A stretch of DNA of 64,000 nt from contig CALODV010000008.1 in NCBI GenBank assembly GCA_942492065.1, positions 310,001 to 374,000 on the forward strand, given 5' to 3'. The translations under genes and the position numbers were made by a program. This DNA comes from G963665815 sp942492065 (GTDB lineage: Bacteria; Cloacimonadota; Cloacimonadia; Cloacimonadales; JAIOQZ01). The notes beneath the pieces were generated by a model that worked only from the letters and a program-made list of their open reading frames with translations, did not search any database and was not told the DNA's origin. This document shows, piece by piece, positions 18,891 through 26,662 of the stretch (position 1 is its first letter; each line of letters begins with the position of its first letter).

Positions 18891-18911
18891 AGCTAAACAG
18901 ATAAAAAATAC

Positions 18912-18940
18912 TTGCAAGTGATTTGCATCTTAGTTATTCT
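18912..18940 (+). promoter_or_regulatory. Zur-operon promoter with overlapping operator
   Basis: TTGCAA (-35), 17 bases, TATTCT (-10). A 7-1-7 inverted repeat TGCAAGT-G-ATTTGCA (18913-18927, one mismatch) overlaps the -35 and spacer, the layout expected for a Fur-family operator and autoregulation. Start of transcription would fall at the ATG itself (18947), and no ribosome site is visible, so the message may be leaderless. Confidence 0.6.
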
Positions 18941-18946
18941 GTCATT

Positions 18947-19393
18947 ATGGAAAAAGAAATATTAGATTTTTTAAAAGAAAATAAGGTCAGGATTACTGAT
19001 AAAAGACGCCTGATAGTCAAACATATAGTGGGATTACAGTCATGTTTTTCTGTTCAGATGATTTTGGAAACTATTGCGAATGACTTGCAGAAAGGGCGTA
19101 CGGATATTGATATCGATCAATCTACAATATACAGATTTATTGGGAAGCTGCATGCTATCGGTATTATTAGGGAGATCAGCAGTATTGGGGGAGAACTCTA
19201 TTACGGTTTATCCTTGAACAGTATCCCTTCTCATTCTCATTTTTTCTGTAAAAAATGCAGGAAAGTTATTTGTCTGGCTCCTTTCAGTCTGAAAGATACC
19301 TTTTCTTTGTTTTCTCAATTAGACAAATATAAAATTGAAGATATAAATCTTGTAATTAAAGGAGTATGTGAATCATGCGTAAAATTGGATTAA
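18947..19393 (+). CDS. zur: Fur-family metal regulator, probably Zur
   Basis: 148-residue repressor from the ATG at 18947; an in-frame TTG eight codons upstream lies inside the -10/operator region. The N-terminal winged helix has RITDKRRLIVKHI and the DQSTIYRFIGKL recognition helix. The C-terminal metal region has HSHFFCKKC and GVCESC, the paired CxxC motifs of the structural zinc site. Its last 19 bases overlap the znuA-like gene, so it is co-transcribed with a zinc ABC transporter, which favours Zur over Fur. Regulation by zinc is inferred from this context. Confidence 0.9.
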   Translation: MEKEILDFLKENKVRITDKRRLIVKHIVGLQSCFSVQMILETIANDLQKGRTDIDIDQSTIYRFIGKLHAIGIIREISSIGGELYYGLSLNSIPSHSHFFCKKCRKVICLAPFSLKDTFSLFSQLDKYKIEDINLVIKGVCESCVKLD

Positions 19394-20337
19394 TCACTAT
19401 ATTGATTGTGATCGCTTTATCAGGATGTGCTAAGAAAAAAGTAACAAATAAAAAGACTATTTTTGTAAGTATACTTCCGCAAAAGTTTTTTGTAGAGCAG
19501 ATTACCGGAGATTTGTGGCAGGTGGAAACACTTGTTAAGCCCGGATTCAGTCCTGCCTTATATGAACCAACTCCACAACAGCTGCAAAATCTGCAGAACT
19601 CAAAAGTTTTTTTTACTATTGGTGTTCCATATGAAAACAACTTTCTGGAAAGCGCTCAAGAGTTGTTGAAGGAGACTAAAGTTGTTTCGACAGATACCGG
19701 AATACATAGACTGCCCATGCAGAACTTTGAAGAAATAATGATGGAAATGGAAGATCATCATGATCAAGAGCATCATGAAGAAGGTCACCACGCCCATACA
19801 GATGTTGAACATCATGAACATGATCACGACCACGATCATGACCATGGAGGATTGGATCCGCATATATGGTTATCTCCAAAGTTGGTAAGGGTTCAGCTTA
19901 AGACGATCTTAAATACATTGTTAGAGCTGGACTATGCAAACAAAGAAACATATCAGAGGAGTTTTAATGATCTGCTGATCAGGTTAAATGAGGTTGAGTC
20001 AGAGATAAATAGTAACCTGAAACAACTTAAAGTAAGGTCTTTTGCAGTATTTCATCCCTCCTGGGGATATTTTGCCCGAGACTTCAATCTCAATCAGATA
20101 CCTATCGAAATTTCAGGAAAAACTCCTAACAGTAAAGAAACTGCTGAAATAATAAGATTACTCAGAGAAAGAGATATAAAAGTGATATTTGTCCAGAAGC
20201 AATTTGATACTTCAGTTGCAAAAAGTATTGCATCTGAGATTAACGGTAAAGTGATTGCTATTGATCCTCTGGCATACGATTATCTCTCAAATTTAAGGAA
20301 AATCAGTGGGATTTTCAAGGAAATATTGAATCAATGA
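19375..20337 (+). CDS. znuA: Zinc ABC transporter substrate-binding lipoprotein
   Basis: Captures zinc outside the inner membrane and delivers it to the ZnuB channel. 320 residues of the cluster A-I metal-binding family: lipobox LSGC near residue 16, FVSILPQKFFVEQITGD at the start of the mature fold, a very long His/Asp/Glu loop (about 125-160, many HDHDH repeats) typical of zinc rather than manganese binders, then DPHIWLSP carrying a metal-ligand His. Overlaps zur upstream and znuC downstream (4 bases). Confidence 0.93.
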   Translation: MRKIGLITILIVIALSGCAKKKVTNKKTIFVSILPQKFFVEQITGDLWQVETLVKPGFSPALYEPTPQQLQNLQNSKVFFTIGVPYENNFLESAQELLKETKVVSTDTGIHRLPMQNFEEIMMEMEDHHDQEHHEEGHHAHTDVEHHEHDHDHDHDHGGLDPHIWLSPKLVRVQLKTILNTLLELDYANKETYQRSFNDLLIRLNEVESEINSNLKQLKVRSFAVFHPSWGYFARDFNLNQIPIEISGKTPNSKETAEIIRLLRERDIKVIFVQKQFDTSVAKSIASEINGKVIAIDPLAYDYLSNLRKISGIFKEILNQ

Positions 20338-21062
20338 AGCAAAACGTAATTGAAATATCTAATGTCAGTTACTCATATCGTACAAAGGATAAGCCTGTTC
20401 TTGCAGATATAAACTTAACTATTCCAGAGCTAGATTTTCTGGGGATAATTGGTCCAAATGGCGGAGGTAAAACGACTCTTCTTAATCTCATGCTTGGAAT
20501 TCTAAAACCTGATACTGGAAAGATTCTGATTAAGGGAAAGAAGAGAAAAACAGATTCAGGAATTTTTGGTTATGTTCCTCAGTATTCAAAGATTGATGAT
20601 TCATTCCCTATCCAGGTTCAGGATGTGTTAGATTCTGCTCTGCTTTCATCTAATTTGAAGAAGCAGGAATTAGAACTGCGCCGGGAAGGCATAATGGAGA
20701 AGCTCAGGATTACTGAACTGAGAAATGCTCGCTTCGGTTCTCTCTCAGGAGGTCAGAAGCAGAGAACACTTATAGGTCGTGCATTAATCAGTAATCCTGA
20801 AATAATACTCCTTGATGAACCAACTGCAAGCGTGGATTTCAGTTCAGAAAAATCTATTTACGACACTTTGAAAGAACTTAATGAAACTAAAACAATTGTG
20901 CTTGTATCACATGATATCAGTTTTGTTTCCAGCTTCGTAAAACGAGTAGCTTGTCTTAACAGGAACATCGCAGTTCATGATACAGCAGAGATTAAAGTTG
21001 AGAATGTTGAATCGACTTATCATCACACTCTTGAACAAATACAACATAGGTGTAATCTATAG
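20334..21062 (+). CDS. znuC: Zinc ABC transporter ATPase
   Basis: Energises zinc import. 242 residues with Walker A GPNGGGKTT, Q-loop in VPQYSKIDD, signature LSGGQKQR, Walker B IILLDEPTA and switch His in LVSHD. Its ATG overlaps the znuA stop, and znuB follows after one base. A normal metal-family ABC ATPase, confidently assigned. Confidence 0.95.
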   Translation: MKQNVIEISNVSYSYRTKDKPVLADINLTIPELDFLGIIGPNGGGKTTLLNLMLGILKPDTGKILIKGKKRKTDSGIFGYVPQYSKIDDSFPIQVQDVLDSALLSSNLKKQELELRREGIMEKLRITELRNARFGSLSGGQKQRTLIGRALISNPEIILLDEPTASVDFSSEKSIYDTLKELNETKTIVLVSHDISFVSSFVKRVACLNRNIAVHDTAEIKVENVESTYHHTLEQIQHRCNL

Positions 21063-21063
21063 T

Positions 21064-21879
21064 ATGTCAGATTTTATTAATTCCCTAATCAATTATCAGT
21101 TTATGCAGAATGCTTTGTATTCAATTATTGCAGCATCAGTTCTGTGCGGTTTGATAGGTACTTTTGTTGTGAATAAAAAGATAACTATGATGAGTGGTTC
21201 CATTGCCCACGCTATTCTTGGAGGAGTTGGTATTGCTAATTTCCTGAATCTTAACCTTTACATTGGAGCATTTGTCTTTGCTTTGTTTTCAGCTATAATA
21301 ATTGGACTTGTCACTCTGAAACATAGCAGCATCAGCGACAGTGTAATCAGCTCTTTCTGGGCTATTGGGATGGCAATAGGTATAATCTTTATTAATTTTA
21401 CTCCCGGATATACTGTGGATCTTATGTCTTATCTATTCGGCAATATTTTGCTTGTAAACAAGTTAAGTCTATATGTACTTATTGCAGTCACTATTATTTC
21501 AATAATAATTATAACTGTATTCTATAAAAAGCTAGTTGCGATTTGCTTTGATCAGGAATATGCCAGAATTTCAGGAATCAATGTGACTTTTTACTACCTG
21601 CTGCTTATGATTCTCATAGCTATTTCAATCGTTGCACTACAGAAGGTTGTAGGTATTATAATGGTTGTGGCATTGTTGTCATTGCCTTCTACAATTGCTA
21701 AATCATATTCAATTAACACGCAACAGATGATTATCAAAAGTGTTGTCCTGAGTTTTGTATTTATGCTTTTTGGATTTTTCCTTAGTCATGTTCTTGTAAT
21801 TCCTCCCGGAGCCACAATAATCATTGTAATAGGAACTGCTTTCTTTGTTAACCAGTTAGTTATGAAGATAAAAAAATAA
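21064..21879 (+). CDS. znuB: Zinc ABC transporter permease
   Basis: Integral membrane subunit, 271 residues from ATG 21064 (an earlier in-frame start would overlap znuC by 86 bases and add a non-hydrophobic tail). ABC-3 family: eight or so hydrophobic helices, the SGSIAHAILGGVG loop after helix 2, and GIIMVVALLSLPSTIA in the cytoplasmic coupling region. Completes the zur-znuA-znuC-znuB operon. No clear terminator follows. Confidence 0.93.
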   Translation: MSDFINSLINYQFMQNALYSIIAASVLCGLIGTFVVNKKITMMSGSIAHAILGGVGIANFLNLNLYIGAFVFALFSAIIIGLVTLKHSSISDSVISSFWAIGMAIGIIFINFTPGYTVDLMSYLFGNILLVNKLSLYVLIAVTIISIIIITVFYKKLVAICFDQEYARISGINVTFYYLLLMILIAISIVALQKVVGIIMVVALLSLPSTIAKSYSINTQQMIIKSVVLSFVFMLFGFFLSHVLVIPPGATIIIVIGTAFFVNQLVMKIKK

Positions 21880-21945
21880 CTACCTGAGAAATTAAGTCCA
21901 TTAGATTGGGTGTTAATACTATCTTCCAAGTAATTACATTGCTTT

Positions 21946-21973
21946 TTGAGTGAAACTCTTTATATTATGTAAT
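21946..21973 (+). promoter_or_regulatory. Promoter for the solute-binding protein gene
   Basis: TTGAGT, 16-base spacer, TGTAAT, about 26 bases before the ATG at 22000. Confidence 0.45.
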
Positions 21974-21999
21974 GAAAATCTTAGAAACCGGAGGAAAGT

Positions 22000-22728
22000 A
22001 TGAAATATTTACTGACAGTGTTACTTTTAGTATCTGCTATCGGAATTTATGCCGAAACTTACACCGCTGTAACAGATGACTTTGAGCCTTTTTACGGTGC
22101 AAAAATCAGAGATAACGGCTTTTTCACTCAACTGATTGCTGAATCTTTCAAAGCTGTAGGTCACGACTTGCAATATAACTGGATGCCATGGAAGAGAGCT
22201 ATAACTCAGGCAGAGAATGTACAATTTGATATACTTATAGGAGCATATTACAGCGAAGAAAGGACAAAGATTTTTGAGTATTCAGATGCAATTTCTTCTG
22301 CTCAGGTGGTTTTGTTTGAACGTAAGGGAAGTAATATTAAATATAGTACTTTGAATGATCTTGCAAAATACAAGATTGGAGTAGTATATGGTTATGCCAA
22401 TACTGAAGAGTTCGATAATGCAGATTATCTGACAAAAGAATCCAGTCCTGATTCAGAAGCAAGTCTTAAACTTCTCCTGAATAAACGAGTAGATCTTATA
22501 TGCAACTCCAGAGAAGTTATTCTTCACATTCTTCAGAACAGTTATCCAGATAGTTACTCAGAAATCAGTGTTGTGCAGCCACCCTTAAAAGTTAACGACC
22601 TACATATCTTAGTTTCAAAGAAAAATCCTAAAGCCAAGAAAATAATTGGAGATTTCAATAAAGGATTGAAGATTATTAAAGAGAATGGTACATACGATAA
22701 AATTCTGGAAAAATACGGTATGAAGTAA
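22000..22728 (+). CDS. Periplasmic solute-binding protein, SBP_bac_3 family
   Basis: 242 residues with a signal peptide (about 1-18, ending GIYA). Family 3 features: DDFEPFYGAKIRDNGFFTQLI near the start, WMPWKRAITQAENVQFDILIGAYYSEERTKI... pattern split across the ligand cleft, and two alpha/beta lobes. Such proteins usually bind amino acids for an ABC importer, but no permease or ATPase gene is adjacent, so it may serve a distant transporter or act as a sensor partner. GGAGG ribosome site. Ligand unknown. Confidence 0.85.
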   Translation: MKYLLTVLLLVSAIGIYAETYTAVTDDFEPFYGAKIRDNGFFTQLIAESFKAVGHDLQYNWMPWKRAITQAENVQFDILIGAYYSEERTKIFEYSDAISSAQVVLFERKGSNIKYSTLNDLAKYKIGVVYGYANTEEFDNADYLTKESSPDSEASLKLLLNKRVDLICNSREVILHILQNSYPDSYSEISVVQPPLKVNDLHILVSKKNPKAKKIIGDFNKGLKIIKENGTYDKILEKYGMK

Positions 22729-22826
22729 ATATCTCGTGCATTTATCAATAAGAAAACAGAATTTTCAATAAATACTCCCTTGAAATGAATACTAAAGTTT
22801 TACAGACACATCTGTGAAATACTCCT

Positions 22827-22855
22827 AACCTGCTGAGTAATTGGCAGGTTTTTTT
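22827..22855 (+). terminator. Rho-independent terminator
   Basis: AACCTGC pairs with GCAGGTT, followed by a T-run. Confidence 0.75.
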
Positions 22856-22981
22856 AATATATAACAAATCATAAATTGAAATATATAAATTGACCTGTTT
22901 ATTTACATATTTTTTATAGTATCTGAGTTTAAACACTGTAATAACAAACTCAAAAAATATAAAATACACAATGGAGCTGAT

Positions 22982-24100
22982 ATGAAAGTACCTTTTGTAA
23001 CATTAAGTTTCCAACACGAAAAACTAAAGAAAGAAATATTCTGCAAATGGGAAGAATTATACGATAGAACTGAATTTGTTCATGGTAAAACCGGAGAAGA
23101 GTTCGAAAAAGATCTCGCTGAGTTCAGCAGAACTAAACATGCTATTGCACTTGATTCAGGTACTTCAGCGATTGAGATTGCATTGAGAGCTGCCGGCATT
23201 GGAGTTGGTGATGAAGTTATTACAACATCTAATACTTTTATCGCAACTGTTGCAGGTATACACTTCACTGGTGCAACTCCTGTGTTTGCTGATATTGATG
23301 CTGATACATGGAATATAGACCCGAAAGAAATAGAAAAACATATTACTCCTGCAACAAAAGCTATCATGCCTGTAAATCTGTATGGGCAACCTGCAGATCT
23401 GGTAAAAATCAGAGAAATTGCAGATAAGCACAATCTGATAATAGTAAATGATGCTGCTCAGTCCATTGGTTCCGGAATTGTGATTAATGGGGAATGGCGT
23501 TCTACAACAGAATTTGCAGATATGACAATATATAGTTTTTATCCAGGTAAAAACCTTGGAGCTTGCGGAGAAGGTGGAGCTATTGTAACAAATAACGATG
23601 AGTTCGCTAAGTTCTGCGATATGTTCAAAGACCACGGTTCTGTTGAGAAATACATCCACGAATTTCCTGGAAGAACCCATAGAATGCATGCCATGCAATC
23701 AGCCGCTCTGCAGATAAAGCTTAAACATATCAATGATTGGAACGATTCCAGAAAGAAAGCAGCAAAGCTCTACAAAGAACTTCTGGCAGATGTAAAAGGG
23801 ATACAGCTTCCGCACAATCCGGAAAACATTGATCCTATTTACCACCTGTTTGTGATTCTGACAGATAACAGAGAAGAATTCATGGCTTATCTCAAATCAA
23901 AAGGTATTGATACTGCACTGCATTACAAAATGCCTGTTCATCTTCAGAAAGCTTTTACACATCTGGGGATTGAGAAAGGCAGTCTGCCTGTAACAGAGAA
24001 AACTGTCAGCAGGAATGTGTCTCTCCCAATGTTCCCTGAGTTGACTGAAGATCAGATAAAATATGTTTGCAATACAATAAAAGAATATTTCAATAAGTAA
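22982..24100 (+). CDS. DegT/DnrJ/EryC1/StrS-family aminotransferase
   Basis: PLP-dependent sugar aminotransferase of 372 residues, transferring an amino group to a nucleotide-linked keto sugar. The features are ALDSGTSAIEIAL (cofactor phosphate), NDAAQSIGS with the Asp that contacts the pyridine ring, and YSFYPGKNLGACGEGGAI with the Schiff-base lysine. Full length for the family. It stands alone with its own terminator, so the sugar it acts on cannot be read from the neighbourhood. A surface-glycan role is likely given the GDP-fucose genes elsewhere in the window. Confidence 0.92.
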   Translation: MKVPFVTLSFQHEKLKKEIFCKWEELYDRTEFVHGKTGEEFEKDLAEFSRTKHAIALDSGTSAIEIALRAAGIGVGDEVITTSNTFIATVAGIHFTGATPVFADIDADTWNIDPKEIEKHITPATKAIMPVNLYGQPADLVKIREIADKHNLIIVNDAAQSIGSGIVINGEWRSTTEFADMTIYSFYPGKNLGACGEGGAIVTNNDEFAKFCDMFKDHGSVEKYIHEFPGRTHRMHAMQSAALQIKLKHINDWNDSRKKAAKLYKELLADVKGIQLPHNPENIDPIYHLFVILTDNREEFMAYLKSKGIDTALHYKMPVHLQKAFTHLGIEKGSLPVTEKTVSRNVSLPMFPELTEDQIKYVCNTIKEYFNK

Positions 24101-24116
24101 TCTATATCAATATAAA

Positions 24117-24148
24117 AGGCAGAGTGTTAAACATTCTGCCTGCTTTTC
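24117..24148 (+). terminator. Rho-independent terminator
   Basis: GGCAGA pairs with TCTGCC, with an inner TGTT/AACA pairing and a trailing CTTTT. Confidence 0.65.
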
Positions 24149-24221
24149 TGAACTTTATGTAAATGAACTTATTACTATCCAACCTTGACAGAAAAAATCA
24201 ATTATTATGTATCCTTCTTAT

Positions 24222-24818
24222 ATGAATAATACTAAAAAATACCTTATAATTATTGTATTGATGATAGCCAGTGTGCTATTGCTTGCGCATCCTCATATCT
24301 TTGTCAGCATTGATTCAAGGATTGTTTTTACAGATACTGATTTGGAGAAAATCCATTTCAAGTGGGTCTTTGATGATATGACCAGTTTCGGGATTCTGGA
24401 AGAATTCGATAAAAACTCTGATGATAATATTGATGGAGAAGAACTGCAAGAGACCCAGAGTGTTTTTGTTGAAAACCAGTCCGATAAAAACTTCTACGTA
24501 CATCTGTTTATCAATGATTCCCTGAGGACAATAAACAAAATTGATAACTTCTCTACATATTTCGACGGAATGTACATGAACTATGAGTTCGATGTTATGT
24601 TGAACATTCCTCTAAATGCGCTTAATCAAGATGTCCGGTTGCTATTATACGACGAGGACAATTACGTGAAAATAATGCTGCATAAAGATAAAGCTGTGGA
24701 AGTTGTGAAACCGGATACGGCAGATATTACATTTGAGCGTTTCTTTAACAAAGAGATTTCTTACTATTACGGACAGCTCAATCCGGAAGAAATTAAGATA
24801 AAGATATCCAAGGAATAA
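24222..24818 (+). CDS. DUF1007-family periplasmic protein
   Basis: 198 residues. A signal segment ends at LLLAHPH, and the mature protein starts HPHIFVSIDSRIVF, the hallmark of DUF1007. DKNSDDNIDGEEL near 60-75 looks like an EF-hand-type calcium loop. DUF1007 genes habitually sit beside NicO/RcnA metal transporters, as here (4-base gap to the next gene). No ribosome site. TTGACA-N17-TGTATC ends eight bases before this ATG, so a leaderless start here is favoured over an ATG at 24207. Exact role unknown. Confidence 0.82.
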   Translation: MNNTKKYLIIIVLMIASVLLLAHPHIFVSIDSRIVFTDTDLEKIHFKWVFDDMTSFGILEEFDKNSDDNIDGEELQETQSVFVENQSDKNFYVHLFINDSLRTINKIDNFSTYFDGMYMNYEFDVMLNIPLNALNQDVRLLLYDEDNYVKIMLHKDKAVEVVKPDTADITFERFFNKEISYYYGQLNPEEIKIKISKE

Positions 24819-24821
24819 CTC

Positions 24822-25658
24822 ATGAATAAAACAATTATAGTAGCTTTGATTATACTGTTTACAGCATCTCTGATATTGGCAGATACTCAGGAAGAATCAG
24901 ATAAAAATGATGGACCCGGATGGTTCCAGAGAGTAATCGAGAAGAACAGCATTAAACAATTGGAAATTCGTACTGAAATTTCAGGAAAAATGAGAGCATT
25001 GAAGAAAGGGCATGATTTTGGATTGATGATGTCGATATTGATGGTTGCTTTCATATATGGTATATTTCATGCGATAGGTCCGGGGCATGGGAAAATGGTA
25101 ATATCCAGTTATATGCTGGCAGATGATGTTAAAGTGTGGAAAGGGATAATCGGTGGGACAGTATTTGCGTTTGTGCACTCTTTATCCGGGATTGTACTTG
25201 TGATGGTGCTTAAGCTGCTGAGTAAGAATGTGTTCAGGGAATCTGATAAATTTGTAGAGATGGCATCTAAAATCAGTTTTGGCATACTGATAGTTTTGGG
25301 GATATACTTTCTGGTTATGGCATTCAGAAAGGGTTCAGAGCATGCACATGACAATAAGAACCTTTTTGTGACAATTCTGTCTGTTGCTCTTGTTCCCTGC
25401 CCGGGAAGTGTAATTATCTCATTGTTTGCCATGCGAATGGAAATGTTCAACTTTGGCTTTGTGATGATTCTTTCCATGGCTTTGGGAATGGCAGTTGTGA
25501 TTTCAGCTATCAGTCTGCTGACAATTTCGCTGAAAGAATCTGCTTTCAGAGTATTCCTGAATGACGAGAAGATGAAAGCCGGTCTTGTGAAAGGGATCAG
25601 GGTTTTTGGTAGTATTATGATGATTCTGCTGGCTTTCCTATTTTTGTTGATGGGTTAG
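24822..25658 (+). CDS. NicO/RcnA-type nickel-cobalt transporter
   Basis: Inner-membrane protein of 278 residues with an N-terminal signal-like helix and about six more helices. The diagnostic HAIGPGHGKMV motif in the second helix matches the NicO family (nickel/cobalt uptake or RcnA efflux), and FAFVHSLSG and LVPCPGSVIISLF supply the other conserved His and Pro-Cys-Pro motifs. A cytoplasmic His-rich loop is reduced to SEHAHDN. Paired with DUF1007. Direction and metal (Ni, Co, possibly Zn) are not decidable from sequence. Confidence 0.87.
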   Translation: MNKTIIVALIILFTASLILADTQEESDKNDGPGWFQRVIEKNSIKQLEIRTEISGKMRALKKGHDFGLMMSILMVAFIYGIFHAIGPGHGKMVISSYMLADDVKVWKGIIGGTVFAFVHSLSGIVLVMVLKLLSKNVFRESDKFVEMASKISFGILIVLGIYFLVMAFRKGSEHAHDNKNLFVTILSVALVPCPGSVIISLFAMRMEMFNFGFVMILSMALGMAVVISAISLLTISLKESAFRVFLNDEKMKAGLVKGIRVFGSIMMILLAFLFLLMG

Positions 25659-25705
25659 AGATTTAATCACCTGACCTATAAACTCACTTCCCCAGCTCTA
25701 TCAAT

Positions 25706-25733
25706 CGCGTAGAGACAACCGGACGGTTGTCTC
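25706..25733 (+). repeat. CGTAGA-headed palindrome, type 1
   Basis: CGCGTAGA leads into a perfect inverted repeat GAGACAACCG-GA-CGGTTGTCTC. Related copies are at 25981, 28473 and 46866. The preceding 30 bases (AACTCACTTCCCCAGCTCT) are also shared with the 28473 copy. Confidence 0.8.
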
Positions 25734-25740
25734 AAATATC

Positions 25741-25789
25741 GGAGTGAATCGACTATGTCGATTTTGCATTGACACAGTCAACGCACTCC
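25741..25789. repeat. Three-way-junction-like element
   Basis: GGAGTG and CACTCC (25741-25746/25784-25789) close over two hairpins: AATCGAC-TAT-GTCGATT and TTGAC-ACA-GTCAA. It lies seven bases after the preceding palindrome. Confidence 0.55.
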
Positions 25790-25881
25790 AAAATAGCGTT
25801 TAGAATTTGTTAAACTGTTTGTTTTATTCTATGTCTGAACCTTGATTAAAAGGATATAAGGATTGCTTGATTTCTTTGGTC

Positions 25882-25924
25882 AAAGCCTTGCGCATGGTTG
25901 AAAACCTCCGCAATGATGGGCTTT
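25882..25924. repeat. Long hairpin repeat, family with 46953
   Basis: AAAGCC-TTGCG...GGTT-GAA-AACC...CGCAA...GGCTTT. The apex CATGGTTGA-AACCT and CAATG segments match the hairpin at 46953-46990, while the outer stem bases differ but still pair. Confidence 0.6.
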
Positions 25925-25926
25925 TG

Positions 25927-25944
25927 GCCGTTGCATGCAACGGC
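25927..25944. repeat. Perfect 18-base palindrome
   Basis: GCCGTTGCA/TGCAACGGC, followed by TCTAC, so on the minus strand it is headed by GTAGA like the other palindromes of this family. Confidence 0.65.
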
Positions 25945-25980
25945 TCTACATCAATCACATACTTTAGCAGTTCCGCCTGA

Positions 25981-26006
25981 CGCGTAGAGGCAACCGGACG
26001 GTTTTC
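25981..26006 (+). repeat. CGTAGA-headed palindrome, degenerate copy
   Basis: CGCGTAGAGGCAACCG-GA-CGGTT, with imperfect outer arms. It shares CCTGACGCGTAGAGG with the 46866 copy. Confidence 0.7.
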
Positions 26007-26141
26007 TAATTACTAACATCTTGCAATTGACTTTTAGATCCGTAGCGATTTCAATATAGCATTAACAAAAGATAAGATGAGAGCGTGAAATAAAAATTAA
26101 AAAAAGGTTGACAAAAAAAACTATTTACAAGCGTTAATTCA

Positions 26142-26221
26142 CTTACGTAAGGAAATAGTGAAGGCAATGTATATGGGGTGGAGAACTATCAAAGATAGGA
26201 TTTCTTTCCTCCAATATACAT
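26142..26221 (+). promoter_or_regulatory. Structured leader upstream of small secreted protein gene
   Basis: A perfect 10-base palindrome CTTACGTAAG (26142-26151) is followed by a long hairpin: ATGTATAT pairs with ATATACAT (26167-26174/26214-26221), TGGAG with CTCCA, and an inner CTATC-AAA-GATAG hairpin. TTGACA at 26108-26113 may be the -35. It may be a regulatory or stabilising 5' UTR. Confidence 0.45.
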
Positions 26222-26263
26222 ATTTTGGTGTTAACAATTTAACATACTCTCTAAGGAGGAAAA

Positions 26264-26608
26264 ATGAAAAAATTACTCATTGTATTAGCAATAAGCCTGA
26301 TGGCTTTTTCAATGTTTGCGTTCACACAAGATGATCTTGATGCATCAGCAATAATTGAAACACATGCAACATATGACGAAGTTGATAAGGTAATAATCTA
26401 TGAAGTATCAATTGATGATGAGGTTGAACAAATGAACGATGATCAATTCGTAGCTTTGTTCTGGCCATGGTCAAGTGATCGTAAACTTCTTGAATATAAA
26501 GCAGGTGGGGGAGACACTATCATTAGGTGTAGAGACAATGGTAAAGGTTGTAAGGGTGCTCATAAAGATTCTCGAGTTTACATGAAGGCTTATGCTGCAA
26601 CACATTAA
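26264..26608 (+). CDS. Small secreted protein with a cysteine pair
   Basis: 114 residues. A clear signal peptide (about 1-19, ending MFAF) precedes an acidic mature part of about 95 residues with only two cysteines (IIRCRDNGKGCKG, near 88 and 94) that could form a disulfide. Strong AAGGAGG ribosome site and a structured leader suggest high expression. A weak terminator hairpin (26617-26636) separates it from the next gene. Not recognised. The same-strand order small secreted protein, propeller-like protein, thioredoxin-like lipoprotein suggests a joint function, which is inference. Confidence 0.7.
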   Translation: MKKLLIVLAISLMAFSMFAFTQDDLDASAIIETHATYDEVDKVIIYEVSIDDEVEQMNDDQFVALFWPWSSDRKLLEYKAGGGDTIIRCRDNGKGCKGAHKDSRVYMKAYAATH

Positions 26609-26616
26609 ATTAATGG

Positions 26617-26636
26617 GGGAGTTCGCTCTCCCTTTT
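26617..26636 (+). terminator. Weak hairpin terminator or attenuator
   Basis: GGGAG pairs with CTCCC around TTCGCT, followed by TTTT. It would reduce read-through into the 26663 gene. Confidence 0.4.
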
Positions 26637-26662
26637 CAACTTTCGAAGTATAGGAGAAATTA

